From an uncultured Lachnospiraceae bacterium (GTDB taxonomy: Bacteria; Bacillota; Clostridia; Lachnospirales; Lachnospiraceae), in contig CAMNTM010000005.1 of assembly GCA_946558465.1 (NCBI GenBank), positions 106,493 to 170,492 on the forward strand: DNA of 64,000 nucleotides, given 5' to 3'. Below are positions 8,387-17,510 of the stretch, piece after piece. Each line of letters opens with the position of its first letter. Positions within the stretch are counted from its first letter, which is position 1. The notes beneath the pieces were generated by a model that saw only the letters and a list, made by a program, of their open reading frames with translations, did no database searches and had not been told where the DNA came from. Position numbers and translations under genes: made by a program.

Positions 8387-9244
8387 ATGACTCGTGAGGA
8401 ATTGTATCAATCTATCTATACACATGACACGATTTATCTGCCGCCTCATGAGCAGACGACGGCTGCGCTGGAGGTTTCTCTTGGCTGCAGCTGGCATAGA
8501 TGTACCTTCTGTGATTTTGCAAGGGATGCCTTTCACATTCATGAGCCTGAGAAGCTGGAACAAAGCTTACGTGTCCTTTCTCAGCTGAGACCGGATGATA
8601 CAAGGCTGTTTTTTCTTGGTGAAAATGCATTTTTTATGACAGCGGAGCAGATTTTCAGCATTATGGAGCTTGTGAGCCGGCATATGCCTAATGTCCGTGA
8701 ATATGCAATGTATTCCCGGATTGACGATATACTCAGGAAAAGGGAGGAAGAGCTTTTCCTTCTTAATGCCAGAGGACTTCAGGCACTTCATATCGGAGTG
8801 GAAAGCGGGAGCGATTCTATCCTGGAGGCCCGGCAGAAGGGGATTACCTCAGCTCAGACGGTAGAAGCCCTGCAGCGTCTTGACAGGGCAGGTATCCAGT
8901 ACTATCTGACGATAATTCCGGGGCTTGGAGGCCGGAGGTTTTCTCGGCTGCATGCGGTTGAAACAGCGCGGATGCTGAATCAGGTACATCCGCGTAATAT
9001 CTGGTGTCTGAAGCTTAAGCTTTGGGAAGGCACACCCCTTTATAAGGAAGCAGAGGACGGAGTATTTGATATGATGACTCCGGCAGAAATTCTAAGAGAA
9101 GAAAGACTTTTGCTGCAGAATCTTACAGTTTCAGATTGTCTGTTTGAAGATACGACCGTGCTTGATAAGTTTACGATTCAGGGAATGCTTCCTGGTCAGA
9201 AAGAAGAGTTACTGCGGGCAATTAATTATTTGCTCAGCTTGTAA
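8387..9244 (+). CDS. radical SAM protein
   Basis: A 285-residue radical SAM protein. The cluster motif is CSWHRCTFC with Cys34, Cys39 and Cys42, a CX4CX2C spacing rather than the standard CX3CX2C. It is followed by typical barrel segments (LFFLGENAF, LQALHIGVESGSD, YYLTIIPGLGG). The GVESGSD motif resembles the COG1032 group. No partner enzyme identifies a substrate. It may be co-transcribed with the small YjfB gene and ends at a clear terminator. Confidence 0.85.
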   Translation: MTREELYQSIYTHDTIYLPPHEQTTAALEVSLGCSWHRCTFCDFARDAFHIHEPEKLEQSLRVLSQLRPDDTRLFFLGENAFFMTAEQIFSIMELVSRHMPNVREYAMYSRIDDILRKREEELFLLNARGLQALHIGVESGSDSILEARQKGITSAQTVEALQRLDRAGIQYYLTIIPGLGGRRFSRLHAVETARMLNQVHPRNIWCLKLKLWEGTPLYKEAEDGVFDMMTPAEILREERLLLQNLTVSDCLFEDTTVLDKFTIQGMLPGQKEELLRAINYLLSL

Positions 9245-9254
9245 AATTACATGA

Positions 9255-9295
9255 AATCTTCCGAAAATTCTTTAGAAGTATCGGAAGATTTTTTA
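9255..9295 (+). terminator. rho-independent terminator after the radical SAM gene
   Basis: Perfect 10-base arms, AATCTTCCGA (9255-9264) and TCGGAAGATT (9281-9290), followed by TTTTT. It touches the end of the convergent permease gene. Confidence 0.85.
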
Positions 9296-10081
9296 TGCGG
9301 ATAGGTCTTTCTTCCTGTACAGCGTCACTGCTGAAAATGCAGCTGCTGCCATTATGGCAGCATGCAGTCCAAGCAGCCTGGTATTAATTTTTATCCCAGT
9401 GAAAATATCTGCTCCGTTAGAAAAGTAATACGGTGTCACATATTTTAGGTTTTCAAGGTCCGGCAGAATCCGGCACATTAAATCTGCAGCATATAAAAGG
9501 ATAGCGATTCCCAGTGCGGCGCCTACGGGCTTTTTTCTGCAGTATGCAGAGATAAGAAAACAGATGCTTCCAATCTCAAGATCCATAAGAAGCTGCAGGC
9601 CGTGAAAGGTGAGAAATTCCCTGCAGGGCAGAGATTCTCCTGCGCCTAGAAGGCCGGCTAGTATCCATGCTGCACAGATTACATGAAACAGCAGGGTAAG
9701 TGCCCAAAAAGAGGCATATTTTTCCAATACAATGCGGGTTCTTCCCAGAGGGAGCGTATATAAAAACTCGGCGGTATGTCCTTCCTCCTCCTTTGCCAGC
9801 AGTGCGGCGCCTGTCATGGCAGAAAACATGGCACCTCCGATTGCAAACATCAGGGATATCTCTGTGGCATAGAAGCCTTCCATTGTGGCAATACTGAGTC
9901 TGTCAAGTCCCAGTACTTCCGACAGAGTGCCCATCTGTGAATAGCCCTCCGCCATCTGTTCCATCGTATCTTCCAGTCCGCCAAATAAAAGCAGGCAGCC
10001 GAAACAGAGGATTCCTACACAGAATGACCAGATAAGAAGTATTTTTTGATTTCTCTTTAATTCATGTATGAAAATAGTCAT
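9293..10081 (-). CDS. ABC-2 type transporter permease
   Basis: A 262-residue membrane protein with about six hydrophobic segments and the ABC-2/BcrB-like start MTIFIHELKRNQKILLIWS; LLAKEEEGHTAEFLYTLPL is the conserved cytoplasmic helix of this permease group. Its start overlaps the stop of the ATPase gene by four bases (ATGA), so translation is coupled. With the ATPase it forms an exporter, by family usually of peptides or antibiotics; the substrate is unknown. Confidence 0.88.
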   Translation of the reverse strand: MTIFIHELKRNQKILLIWSFCVGILCFGCLLLFGGLEDTMEQMAEGYSQMGTLSEVLGLDRLSIATMEGFYATEISLMFAIGGAMFSAMTGAALLAKEEEGHTAEFLYTLPLGRTRIVLEKYASFWALTLLFHVICAAWILAGLLGAGESLPCREFLTFHGLQLLMDLEIGSICFLISAYCRKKPVGAALGIAILLYAADLMCRILPDLENLKYVTPYYFSNGADIFTGIKINTRLLGLHAAIMAAAAFSAVTLYRKKDLSA

Positions 10082-10917
10082 TTCTTTTTTTCCTCCCGGT
10101 AATAATGCATAAAAATTTCGTCTAAGCCAGGCTCTTCTATGAGTACATCCTGTATTTTCATGCCATCCAGCTTATGAATCAAATCCTGCATATCGCCGGT
10201 ATAGACAAATTCCTCTTCGTAATCCTTAAGAGATATTTTGACCCGGCGGATATTGGAGCGTGTCAGATTCTCCACAGTGTCCTGGCGGATCAGCGTCCCA
10301 TCCTTGATGATCGCAGCATTTCTGCAGTAACGTTTTACCTCTGAAAGAATATGGGAGGAAAGGAAACAGGTAGTGCCATTTTTATTATATTCTAAAATCA
10401 GGTCGAAGAAAAGCTCCTGCATCAGCGGGTCCAGCCCGGAGGTCGGCTCATCGAATATTAAAAGTCTGGGTTTGTGCTGCATGGCACATACGATACTGAC
10501 TTTTTTTCGATTACCGAGAGATAATTCCCCGATTTTTTTCTTTTTATCAATCTCAAGAAGCCGGCACAGCCTGTCTGCTTCTGAACTGCAGTTTTTCCCT
10601 CTTGCTTTTGCACAAAAACGTATGATTTCTTCTGTCTTCATTGCAGGATAGAACATGGTTTCTGACGGCATATATCCGATTTCCTGCAATATTTCTTTTT
10701 GATTTTTAATATTGTCCTTTTGAAGCAGCCGAATTTGTCCCTTCTGGAATCTTAAAAGTCCCAGCATGCTGCGGATGGCAGTGGATTTCCCAGAGCCGTT
10801 AGGCCCCAGAAACCCGAAGATATCTCCTTCCTCTACCGAAAGCGACACATCCTTTACTCCGAGGTGTTTTCCATAATATTTGGTCAGATTCTGAATTTCA
10901 ATTACCTTTGTATTCAA
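10078..10917 (-). CDS. ABC transporter ATP-binding protein
   Basis: A 279-residue ABC ATPase. Walker A is GPNGSGKS near residue 39, the signature is LSLGNRKK, Walker B is LLIFDEPTSGLD and the switch is FLSSHILSE. The signature lacks the usual LSGGQ spelling, which is common in this exporter group. The C-terminal 80 residues resemble the extension of BcrA-like ATPases. It overlaps both neighbours (permease and DUF3021 gene), so all are in one operon. Confidence 0.92.
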   Translation of the reverse strand: MNTKVIEIQNLTKYYGKHLGVKDVSLSVEEGDIFGFLGPNGSGKSTAIRSMLGLLRFQKGQIRLLQKDNIKNQKEILQEIGYMPSETMFYPAMKTEEIIRFCAKARGKNCSSEADRLCRLLEIDKKKKIGELSLGNRKKVSIVCAMQHKPRLLIFDEPTSGLDPLMQELFFDLILEYNKNGTTCFLSSHILSEVKRYCRNAAIIKDGTLIRQDTVENLTRSNIRRVKISLKDYEEEFVYTGDMQDLIHKLDGMKIQDVLIEEPGLDEIFMHYYREEKKK

Positions 10918-11377
10918 ATGATCCGCCCTCCTTATATTTTGTAAGCAGAAGGTTTAAGTTCCTTGTGTCGGCAGCCCGTTTCAGTCTGTGAAAGACATAC
11001 ACACAGAGATAGGTAAAAAGCATGAATAAAAAGAAGAAGCAGGATGTCAGAATATGTCTGTCAAACCAGCTGCCCAGATAAGAGGCAGTGGTGTAGATGA
11101 AGGAGCATAAAAGCATCCGGCAGAATTCCTTTTTGCCAAAATGTTCTGCTTCGTCAAAGCTGTGAAAGACATACATCTGCAGGTAACCTGTCAGATAAGC
11201 GGTCAGTATCATTTCACACATATACAGTACACGTGCCAGAAATATTTTTTTGAGGGCTAGCCATGTAAAATAAAAGAACAGAATACAGCAGAAATAAAGA
11301 CATGCCTTATACTCAATTACAAGCTCCTTTTTCAGATATTTCATAAGCAGGTGCTTCCATTTATTTTCTGTCTTCAT
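10898..11377 (-). CDS. DUF3021-like membrane protein
   Basis: A 159-residue protein with four hydrophobic segments and a charged C-terminus (KRAADTRNLNLLLTKYKEGG). DUF3021 proteins are typically encoded between a LytTR regulator and an ABC exporter, which is the arrangement here. The family probably senses or signals at the membrane, but this has not been shown for this protein. It overlaps the LytTR gene by 17 bases and the ATPase gene by 20. Confidence 0.75.
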   Translation of the reverse strand: MKTENKWKHLLMKYLKKELVIEYKACLYFCCILFFYFTWLALKKIFLARVLYMCEMILTAYLTGYLQMYVFHSFDEAEHFGKKEFCRMLLCSFIYTTASYLGSWFDRHILTSCFFFLFMLFTYLCVYVFHRLKRAADTRNLNLLLTKYKEGGSFEYKGN

Positions 11378-11819
11378 CTCTGTCTCCTCTCAAAACCTGT
11401 CGAAGCTGTCCGGCATATTTTCTGGAGATAATTACCTGCTCTCCATTTTCCAAAGTCGCGCGTATGCGGCTTCCAGGCTCGCTTTTCAGATAATCAATTT
11501 TATATATGTTCAGTATCATGGATTTTGAGCAGCGGAAAAATCCTCTGTTTTCATAAATAAATGCAAGCTCACGGAGACTTCCGAATGCTTTTACTACCTT
11601 GTCGGAAAGGTAGAGCCAGGTTTCTCCATCTACATTTTCTATATAAAATACTTGCTCGGGAAGAATAAAAAGTGTTTTCTCCTCCCATAATGCCTTGATC
11701 CGCAGGGCCTGTCCCTGCACAATATCGGCAATTTCTGTAATGGTGTCGTTCATTGTGTGATATCGGACAATAACCTCCTCGTCACCTTCCGGGATTTTTA
11801 TCATCGTAAGTTTCATCAA
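11361..11819 (-). CDS. LytTR DNA-binding regulator without receiver domain
   Basis: A 152-residue protein. Its second half (about 45-145) is a LytTR domain: ILPEQVFYIENVDGETWLYL, FFRCSKSMILNIYKID and ENGEQVIISRKYAGQLRQVL are the usual strands and helices. It has no receiver domain, so it is not phosphorylated in the standard way and may answer to the DUF3021 protein. It is the first gene of the minus-strand exporter operon. Confidence 0.88.
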   Translation of the reverse strand: MMKLTMIKIPEGDEEVIVRYHTMNDTITEIADIVQGQALRIKALWEEKTLFILPEQVFYIENVDGETWLYLSDKVVKAFGSLRELAFIYENRGFFRCSKSMILNIYKIDYLKSEPGSRIRATLENGEQVIISRKYAGQLRQVLRGDRDEDRK

Positions 11820-11841
11820 GGTATCCTCCTCTACTGCAGAT

Positions 11842-11870
11842 ATGGTAGCATTTTTTTTGTTTTTCTACAA
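11842..11870 (-). promoter_or_regulatory. promoter of the LytTR-DUF3021-ABC operon
   Basis: Read on the minus strand: TTGTAG (11865-11870), 17-base spacer, TACCAT (11842-11847), about 20 bases before the LytTR start at 11819. Confidence 0.5.
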
Positions 11871-11991
11871 TAAAAAACTGCCAGGATGCGTTTTTACAGA
11901 GGTAACGTGCATATCTGGAGTATGTTTATTGCGTCCGGAAATCTGCTGTGATAAAATCAAAAGAAGATAAAATGGCCGGAGTGTGAAAATT

Positions 11992-12705
11992 TTGATTAAA
12001 ATTGCGATTTGTGATGATGAAGAATATTACAGAAACAGGATAGGAAGGCTTTTGGATTCCTACATGCAGACACATGACCTGGATGGGGTGATGGATATAT
12101 TTTCTTCCGGGAAGGAGTTTCTTAAAAAACGGGAAAATATTGTACGGTATGATGTGGTTTTTATGGATATCAATATGGACGAAATGGACGGTATGGAGAC
12201 TGCAATGAAAATGCGGGAATATCATTCGGATACCTGTCTGGTATTTGTAACAGCATTTATTGACTATGCACTGGAAGGGTACAAGGCGGAGGCCGTGCGT
12301 TATATTATGAAGGATTCTCTGGAGACCGCGCTGCCGGAATGCATGGATACAGTGCTTAAGAGGCTGAACATGAGAAGCATAATATTTACATTTATTGAAG
12401 GAAGAAGGAAGCTGTATACAGATAATATCCTTTATGTGGAAAGCAGCAGACATAAATCTATATTTACGTATCTGGCAGAAGAGACTGTGCAGTACCAGAT
12501 GTATGAAAAGCTGGATGTGATAGAGAGAAGACTGGAAGGGTATGGGTTTCTGCGTATTCACAAAAGCTATCTGATGAATATGAAGCATATTCGTAAAATC
12601 AGCAATTATGCCGTGGTGCTGGATTCGGGAGAGGAATTTCCGGTTCCAAGGCTTAAGTTTCGGGCGGTGAAGGAAGCCTTTACTGCATATAAGGGGGAGA
12701 TGTAG
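11992..12705 (+). CDS. LytTR-type response regulator (AgrA/ComE-like)
   Basis: A receiver domain joined to a LytTR DNA-binding domain. It opens with IKIAICDDEE (acidic pocket), has the phospho-acceptor Asp in VVFMDINMD near residue 53, and a Lys in IMKD near 105. The LytTR part covers about 130-235 (FLRIHKSYLMNMKHIRKI). I prefer TTG 11992, because CCGGAG lies ten bases upstream and relatives begin at 'MIKIAICDDE'. GTG 11983 has the ribosome site too close. It is followed directly by its kinase gene. Confidence 0.9.
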   Translation: MIKIAICDDEEYYRNRIGRLLDSYMQTHDLDGVMDIFSSGKEFLKKRENIVRYDVVFMDINMDEMDGMETAMKMREYHSDTCLVFVTAFIDYALEGYKAEAVRYIMKDSLETALPECMDTVLKRLNMRSIIFTFIEGRRKLYTDNILYVESSRHKSIFTYLAEETVQYQMYEKLDVIERRLEGYGFLRIHKSYLMNMKHIRKISNYAVVLDSGEEFPVPRLKFRAVKEAFTAYKGEM

Positions 12706-14007
12706 ATGGGGCTTATCTGGAAGTGTCTGATATTATCCTGGATTTTGGCTGTCAGCTGCAAGGTGTTTTTTGAGACGCTGTCAGAAAAAAGGCGTTGGAG
12801 GCATGCTTGGATTTCTTATACGATGATTCCGGTGTGGACAATCGGATTTCTGGTGATTGCATTTACCCGGATACCGGCGTATATTCTGCAGCCGGTTCGA
12901 TTGATTGCGGTGGTCAGTGCCGGCGCCGGAATTTATTTTCCTGTGAAAGTAGTCAGAAATCTTGTGATGTCGGTGCTTTTTTCCGTATTTGTATGGATTA
13001 GCAGCCTGATTGCAGCAATCGGACTTGCGTTTTTTTCATTTCCTTCAGAACTGACTGCTTCTCTGACGGAATGGCTGTCGGCGGGGCTGCTTTTGAGTGT
13101 GCTGTTGTTTTTACACCGCAGATATGGAGATATATGGAGGGAAGACGTATATATGCAGGAGAGTGCAGACTGGAAAGGGCTTTGGTTTTTTCCGCTTATC
13201 AGTCTGATTTCGGTAGTGACCTTCTGCGCTGTAAGTTTTGACGGCAGATTTTTGAGTAAAACAGGAGTATATACGGCCTGTGCAGGCGTCCTTGCAGTCA
13301 ATATGGCAGGACTTTATTTTATGGGAAATCTTTTGATTCAGAAAGCAAAGATTGAGAAGCTTAGATTGATGCAGGAGCGTACGCAGAACCAGATGCTGCT
13401 GTATGAAAGCGTGAAAAAAAGCAGCGAGAGTCAGAGACGTTTTATGCATGATTATAAAAATCAGCTGGCCTGTATACAGGGACTGCTTGCAGATAGAAAG
13501 GCGGAGGAAGCAGCGGCTTATATAGAAAAGCTTGGAATAAGTTTCAGAAAGCTCAGCGATTGTGTGAATACCAATCATGCGGTCGTCAATGTGGTGCTGA
13601 ATCAGAAATATGAATATGCGCGGGAAATGGGAGTTACCATGGTGTTTCAAGTAAACGATTTATCGCATCTTGTGATAAGTGAGGAGGACATTGTAACGAT
13701 ACTCGTAAATTTGATTGATAATGCGGTTGAGGCCTGTAAAAAGATGGAAACAGGAAGGTTGATACAGCTTAAGATGATTCTGGAGAATGACCAGCTGGTA
13801 TTATCCGTAAAAAATCCGGTGAGAGAACAGATAAAAATAAAGAATTATAGAATACTTTCGACAAAAAAAGATAAAAACAGGCATGGAATCGGCCTGTGTA
13901 ATGTCCGTCTGGCCGTGGAAAGAAACGGCGGAACAAGCGCATTAAGGTGTCAGGACGGATGGTTTTATGTTTCGGTGGCAATACCGAACAGAAGAGCTGT
14001 TGTATAA
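12706..14007 (+). CDS. sensor histidine kinase, GHKL family
   Basis: A 433-residue quorum-type kinase. The first about 210 residues contain six or so membrane segments. The phospho-acceptor region is RFMHDYKNQLACIQGLL (the HDYKN box, near residue 248). The GHKL ATPase domain follows with NLIDNAVEAC (N box) and KNRHGIGLCNVR (G box). It starts right after the regulator's stop with GGGGAGA upstream. Together they form an AgrC/AgrA-like system; no peptide-signal gene was found beside it. Confidence 0.92.
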   Translation: MGLIWKCLILSWILAVSCKVFFETLSEKRRWRHAWISYTMIPVWTIGFLVIAFTRIPAYILQPVRLIAVVSAGAGIYFPVKVVRNLVMSVLFSVFVWISSLIAAIGLAFFSFPSELTASLTEWLSAGLLLSVLLFLHRRYGDIWREDVYMQESADWKGLWFFPLISLISVVTFCAVSFDGRFLSKTGVYTACAGVLAVNMAGLYFMGNLLIQKAKIEKLRLMQERTQNQMLLYESVKKSSESQRRFMHDYKNQLACIQGLLADRKAEEAAAYIEKLGISFRKLSDCVNTNHAVVNVVLNQKYEYAREMGVTMVFQVNDLSHLVISEEDIVTILVNLIDNAVEACKKMETGRLIQLKMILENDQLVLSVKNPVREQIKIKNYRILSTKKDKNRHGIGLCNVRLAVERNGGTSALRCQDGWFYVSVAIPNRRAVV

Positions 14008-14133
14008 AGCGTTCTTTTTTTGCTGCCTGAGTGACGATTTATGCAGGGTATCTTGTCTTTGTGAAGTGTGTTCAGATAGAATGAAGGGGAATTTTGATTT
14101 TATTTATCGTTCATTTTGCAAGGAGGAGAAAAG

Positions 14134-14973
14134 ATGCGGAGAGAAGAAAGAAAAACAGGCAGGCTTCGAAGTGTTATCGTGCTGGCGGTGCTGCTTGGAT
14201 GTATTACCGCGTGTGCGGGGAAGGAGAAGAGTGCCGGTGCCGGAACACCTGAGGAGGTGGTGAATACAGTGATGCAGTCGATCCGGGAGCTGGATTTGGA
14301 TACGCTGAACGCGGTGACAGACAACAGTACAGGAGTCATAAGAAACTGGCTTGGCTGGCCTGTCAGGAAGGAATATAAGGTATTCGGGGAGCTTTTGCAG
14401 TCAGAAAATAAAAGGGACAGGCGATATAAAAGGAATTACAAAATTGCGAAAGCTGTTACAGAAAATTTGGAATGGAGGATTAAGGATATACGGGATCAAG
14501 AAAGACGGACGGAGATTGATCTGTGTATTTCCAATGTTGATATGAGCGAGGCAGAGGGCCGCTATATGATTCGTGTAATGGAGGAGATGTTGGAAGATGA
14601 AGGCACGGGGCTTCATATGCTTGCAGGCAGTATATTTGATTTGACAAAGTGGGAAGCGGATGAACTTTGTCAATATATCAATGAAACAGAGGAAATTAGT
14701 ACGATAGAGGTCACAGTTATAGTCAAAAGGGAGAAAGAGGGCTGGAGGCTTCATATAGACGATGCATTTGTGAATGCTTTTATGGGGAATATCAATTCTG
14801 AGGAGATACCAGAGGAGCTGGAAATACAGTTGGAAGAATTGGAAGCTGAATATGAGCGGAGATTAAAGCAGTGGGAAGAGGATATTATGGAGGGAGCGCA
14901 GGACTGGGCGGACGAATGGATAAAAAGTATGAGTGGATTAAATCAAACAGGAAAACTATCGCAATTCAGGTGA
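14134..14973 (+). CDS. hypothetical lipoprotein
   Basis: A 279-residue exported lipoprotein. The signal segment RSVIVLAVLLGCITAC ends in a lipobox with the anchor Cys near residue 27. The following mature part has the pattern of a DUF5105/NTF2-like domain (GTPEEVVNTVMQSIRELDLDT) and a long acidic C-terminal helix. The start is ATG 14134, seven bases after AAGGAGG. Its last 58 bases overlap the metallopeptidase gene in another frame. Confidence 0.8.
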   Translation: MRREERKTGRLRSVIVLAVLLGCITACAGKEKSAGAGTPEEVVNTVMQSIRELDLDTLNAVTDNSTGVIRNWLGWPVRKEYKVFGELLQSENKRDRRYKRNYKIAKAVTENLEWRIKDIRDQERRTEIDLCISNVDMSEAEGRYMIRVMEEMLEDEGTGLHMLAGSIFDLTKWEADELCQYINETEEISTIEVTVIVKREKEGWRLHIDDAFVNAFMGNINSEEIPEELEIQLEELEAEYERRLKQWEEDIMEGAQDWADEWIKSMSGLNQTGKLSQFR

Positions 14974-15452
14974 AACAGGAGGGAAAGGTTGTCGTACGTT
15001 CTCCGTATTTTGTTTCAAAAAAGCAGATAGAGCAGTTTCTTGAGGAGAAAAGGGCCTGGATTCATGCACAGCAGGAGAGATTTAAAAGCGTGCAGGAAAA
15101 CCGCAGGGAAATTACAGGTGACATGAGGCTTGGAGGAATTCGTGCAGCGAAGAAGATGATCCCGGAACGGGTGAGATTCTATGCAGATATTATGGGTGTA
15201 ACCTACGGAAGAATTTCGATTCGGGAACAGAAGACGAGATGGGGGAGCTGCAGCAGCAAAGGAAATCTGAACTTTAACTGGAAGCTTGTGCTGATGCCGG
15301 AGGGAGCGCTGGATTATGTGGTGGTACATGAACTGGCACACAGAAAGGAAATGAACCACTCGAAAGCGTTCTGGAAGATTGTGGAAGAGGTACTGCCGGA
15401 CTACAGAGAAAGAAAAAAACTTCTCCGGCAAGGGGAGAAGCTTTATCAGTAA
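14916..15452 (+). CDS. YgjP-type metallopeptidase (DUF45/M48-like)
   Basis: A 178-residue protein. The zinc site is HELAHRKEMNH, with His138, Glu139, His142 and a third ligand at His148. The lead-in EQKTRWGSCSSKGNLNFNW is the family signature. YgjP relatives are predicted zinc peptidases with no known substrate. I chose ATG 14916, which matches the family's short N-terminus, although the ribosome site is weak; translation may be coupled to the overlapping lipoprotein gene. Confidence 0.87.
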   Translation: MDKKYEWIKSNRKTIAIQVKQEGKVVVRSPYFVSKKQIEQFLEEKRAWIHAQQERFKSVQENRREITGDMRLGGIRAAKKMIPERVRFYADIMGVTYGRISIREQKTRWGSCSSKGNLNFNWKLVLMPEGALDYVVVHELAHRKEMNHSKAFWKIVEEVLPDYRERKKLLRQGEKLYQ

Positions 15453-15453
15453 C

Positions 15454-17172
15454 TTAATGTAATAATTCCGGCATGGGATCGACACCGGCGATAAGCAGTG
15501 TTCCGATGACAGCGGACACAATGGTACTATAGATTATGCAGGGAAGGATATTCGTACGGATAAGCCTGCCCTCATTTCCGTTTGTTCCGGTTGTTGCACA
15601 CACCGACACGATATTGTTTACGCAGATCATATTTCCGATGGCTCCACCGCAGTTTTGAAGAGCTGTGATAAGTACCGGCGGCAGGCCGACCATTGTAGCC
15701 GTCTCGAACTGGAGAGGTGCGAACAGTGTATTGGATACGGTGCAGGAGCCGGATAGAAATGCACCCAGCACACCGATAAACGGTGCGATAAGAAAATATG
15801 CGCCTTTGAAAATATCAGCAAGTGCGCCTGCCATTACGTACAGCATGCTGCTGTTAGCGAAAGTGAATTCGTCTGAAAAACCGGCAGAATTGACTGCAGC
15901 GCCGATCTCTGCATTGGAGGTATAGCGATAAAGCTGAACCATTGCAACACCGAACAGGAGAGTCAAGGCAGCGCCGGATATCATCCTGACAGAATCCTTG
16001 ACGGCGGCGGCAGTCTCAGATTTTGTCATCTTATGGATAAAGATTGTGGCCAATGCGGTTAAGGTAAAGGGTGCGATACCTGCATTCCACAAAAACTTGA
16101 AATCCCAGTCAATACCCTCAAAACCAAGAATACTTTTAATATGTATAATAAACGGATCATGGTTTAATATCGGCTTGATTTGAAAGAAAGCGACTCGTGA
16201 TAATACCAGAAAGATGCTGATAAGGATATATGGAAGCCATGCCGTTACTGCTGCCATTTCTTTCTTTTTTACAGAAGCAGTTTTCTGAGTGGTCCTCCAG
16301 GATTTATTGTCCCATTGCGCGGCGTCGTCAAAGGTCCATACTTCCTTTGGTACAAGGAATCCTTTTTTTACTGTAAAAATCAGGATGGGCAGAGAGATAA
16401 GAAAAGCAGTCATGGAGGTGAGCTCTGCGCCGGTGAAAAATGCCGCTGTCAGATAAATCGTGCCAAGTACACACTCCGCAAACAAACAGAATGGAATGAC
16501 TGCAAAAACGTCCTTGAAGGATTTCTTTTTGCCGAATACTTTTACTAATACGGCAACGCCGGCAATGATAATAAAGAATCCTCCAATTATATGAGGAATG
16601 CAGCTCCATCTTGTCAGCATAGTCAGAAATTTGTCTGGGCTGGCGCCGAGATTTACAACGGAGCTTTCCAATACCTGGGCAGCGGTCAGCGTCGGAACAC
16701 CTACCGGTCCGGGGACAACAGGTGTAGAGTTGTAAATTAGACATACAGTGGCGGCGGCAAGCGGCGGGAATCCCAGACTTATAAGAATCGGGGCAGCAAG
16801 CGCGGCCGGGGTTCCGAATCCGGCCGTGCCTTCAATGAATCCGGCAAAAATATAACCAACCAGAACAGCCTGAATCCGGGCATCCTTTGTAATATCTGAA
16901 AAGATACTGTTAATAGAGGCCATTGCCCCGGATTGTTTTAGTATATTCATAAGAAGGATTGCCCCGAAAATGATACATAGAGTTTCAAAGGCACTTAAGA
17001 ATCCGGAGATTGTTCTGGCGCCTATCTCCCGGATGCTCATGTCCCAGAGACATCCGGATATCAGACAGGTCATCAGCCATGCAGCGGGAAGCGCATGTTT
17101 TGCCGGCCAATTAAAACCTGCCATCGTAACTACAATAAAAAGGATTGGTACAGCTGCAAGGAAAGCATACAT
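15454..17172 (-). CDS. LctP-family lactate/glycolate permease
   Basis: A 572-residue transporter with about 13 hydrophobic segments. Family marks are AGFIEGTAGFGTPAALAAPILISLGFP (residues about 110-140), YNSTPVVPGPVGVPT and CVNNIVSVCATTG near the C-terminus. LctP proteins import L-lactate, D-lactate or glycolate with protons. The start is ATG 17172, with AGGAGG eight bases upstream; a longer frame upstream has no ribosome site. It is divergent from the TetR and Grd-like genes, so it probably brings in the same or a related hydroxy acid. Confidence 0.92.
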   Translation of the reverse strand: MYAFLAAVPILFIVVTMAGFNWPAKHALPAAWLMTCLISGCLWDMSIREIGARTISGFLSAFETLCIIFGAILLMNILKQSGAMASINSIFSDITKDARIQAVLVGYIFAGFIEGTAGFGTPAALAAPILISLGFPPLAAATVCLIYNSTPVVPGPVGVPTLTAAQVLESSVVNLGASPDKFLTMLTRWSCIPHIIGGFFIIIAGVAVLVKVFGKKKSFKDVFAVIPFCLFAECVLGTIYLTAAFFTGAELTSMTAFLISLPILIFTVKKGFLVPKEVWTFDDAAQWDNKSWRTTQKTASVKKKEMAAVTAWLPYILISIFLVLSRVAFFQIKPILNHDPFIIHIKSILGFEGIDWDFKFLWNAGIAPFTLTALATIFIHKMTKSETAAAVKDSVRMISGAALTLLFGVAMVQLYRYTSNAEIGAAVNSAGFSDEFTFANSSMLYVMAGALADIFKGAYFLIAPFIGVLGAFLSGSCTVSNTLFAPLQFETATMVGLPPVLITALQNCGGAIGNMICVNNIVSVCATTGTNGNEGRLIRTNILPCIIYSTIVSAVIGTLLIAGVDPMPELLH

Positions 17173-17360
17173 AAAAATTCCTCCTAAACAAAGATTTAAA
17201 AAACGGCAGTAATAGTATGATTCAATACAAAGAAGTTTAGCAGGGAAGCTTTCCTTTTTCATTTGGCAGAAAATAAGTTACTACAAAATACAGACATGGA
17301 TAAAGTTGTGTATGAAAAGGAGAGGTATAAAGGAGAAGCTGGGCAATATGAATGTGTTCA

Positions 17361-17389
17361 AATTTAGTACAGATTCTGCAAGTGTACAA
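17361..17389 (-). promoter_or_regulatory. promoter of the LctP gene, with an embedded repeat
   Basis: On the minus strand TTGTAC (17384-17389), 17 bases, TAAATT (17361-17366). The half-sites GTACA and TGTAC (17368-17372 and 17383-17387) are inverted within it and could be an operator for the divergent TetR regulator. Confidence 0.45.
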
Positions 17390-17406
17390 TGTGGAGAGCT
17401 TTTTTA

Positions 17407-17435
17407 TTGAATATAGAAAATTCTTATAATATAAT
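17407..17435 (+). promoter_or_regulatory. promoter of the TetR/Grd-like operon
   Basis: TTGAAT (17407-17412), 17-base spacer, TATAAT (17430-17435). It precedes the TetR gene by about 75 bases and is back to back with the LctP promoter. Confidence 0.6.
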
Positions 17436-17510
17436 AAAATATATAGAAAAACAGGATAAAAATCAGATTTCCATAAAATAGTGAAAACTGTGGAGGGTAA
17501 GGAAGCGCAT

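Noticed and set aside
14871..14915. Longer N-terminus for the YgjP-type peptidase
   Set aside because: The extra 15 residues (Gly/Arg-rich) do not match the family and lie inside the lipoprotein gene.
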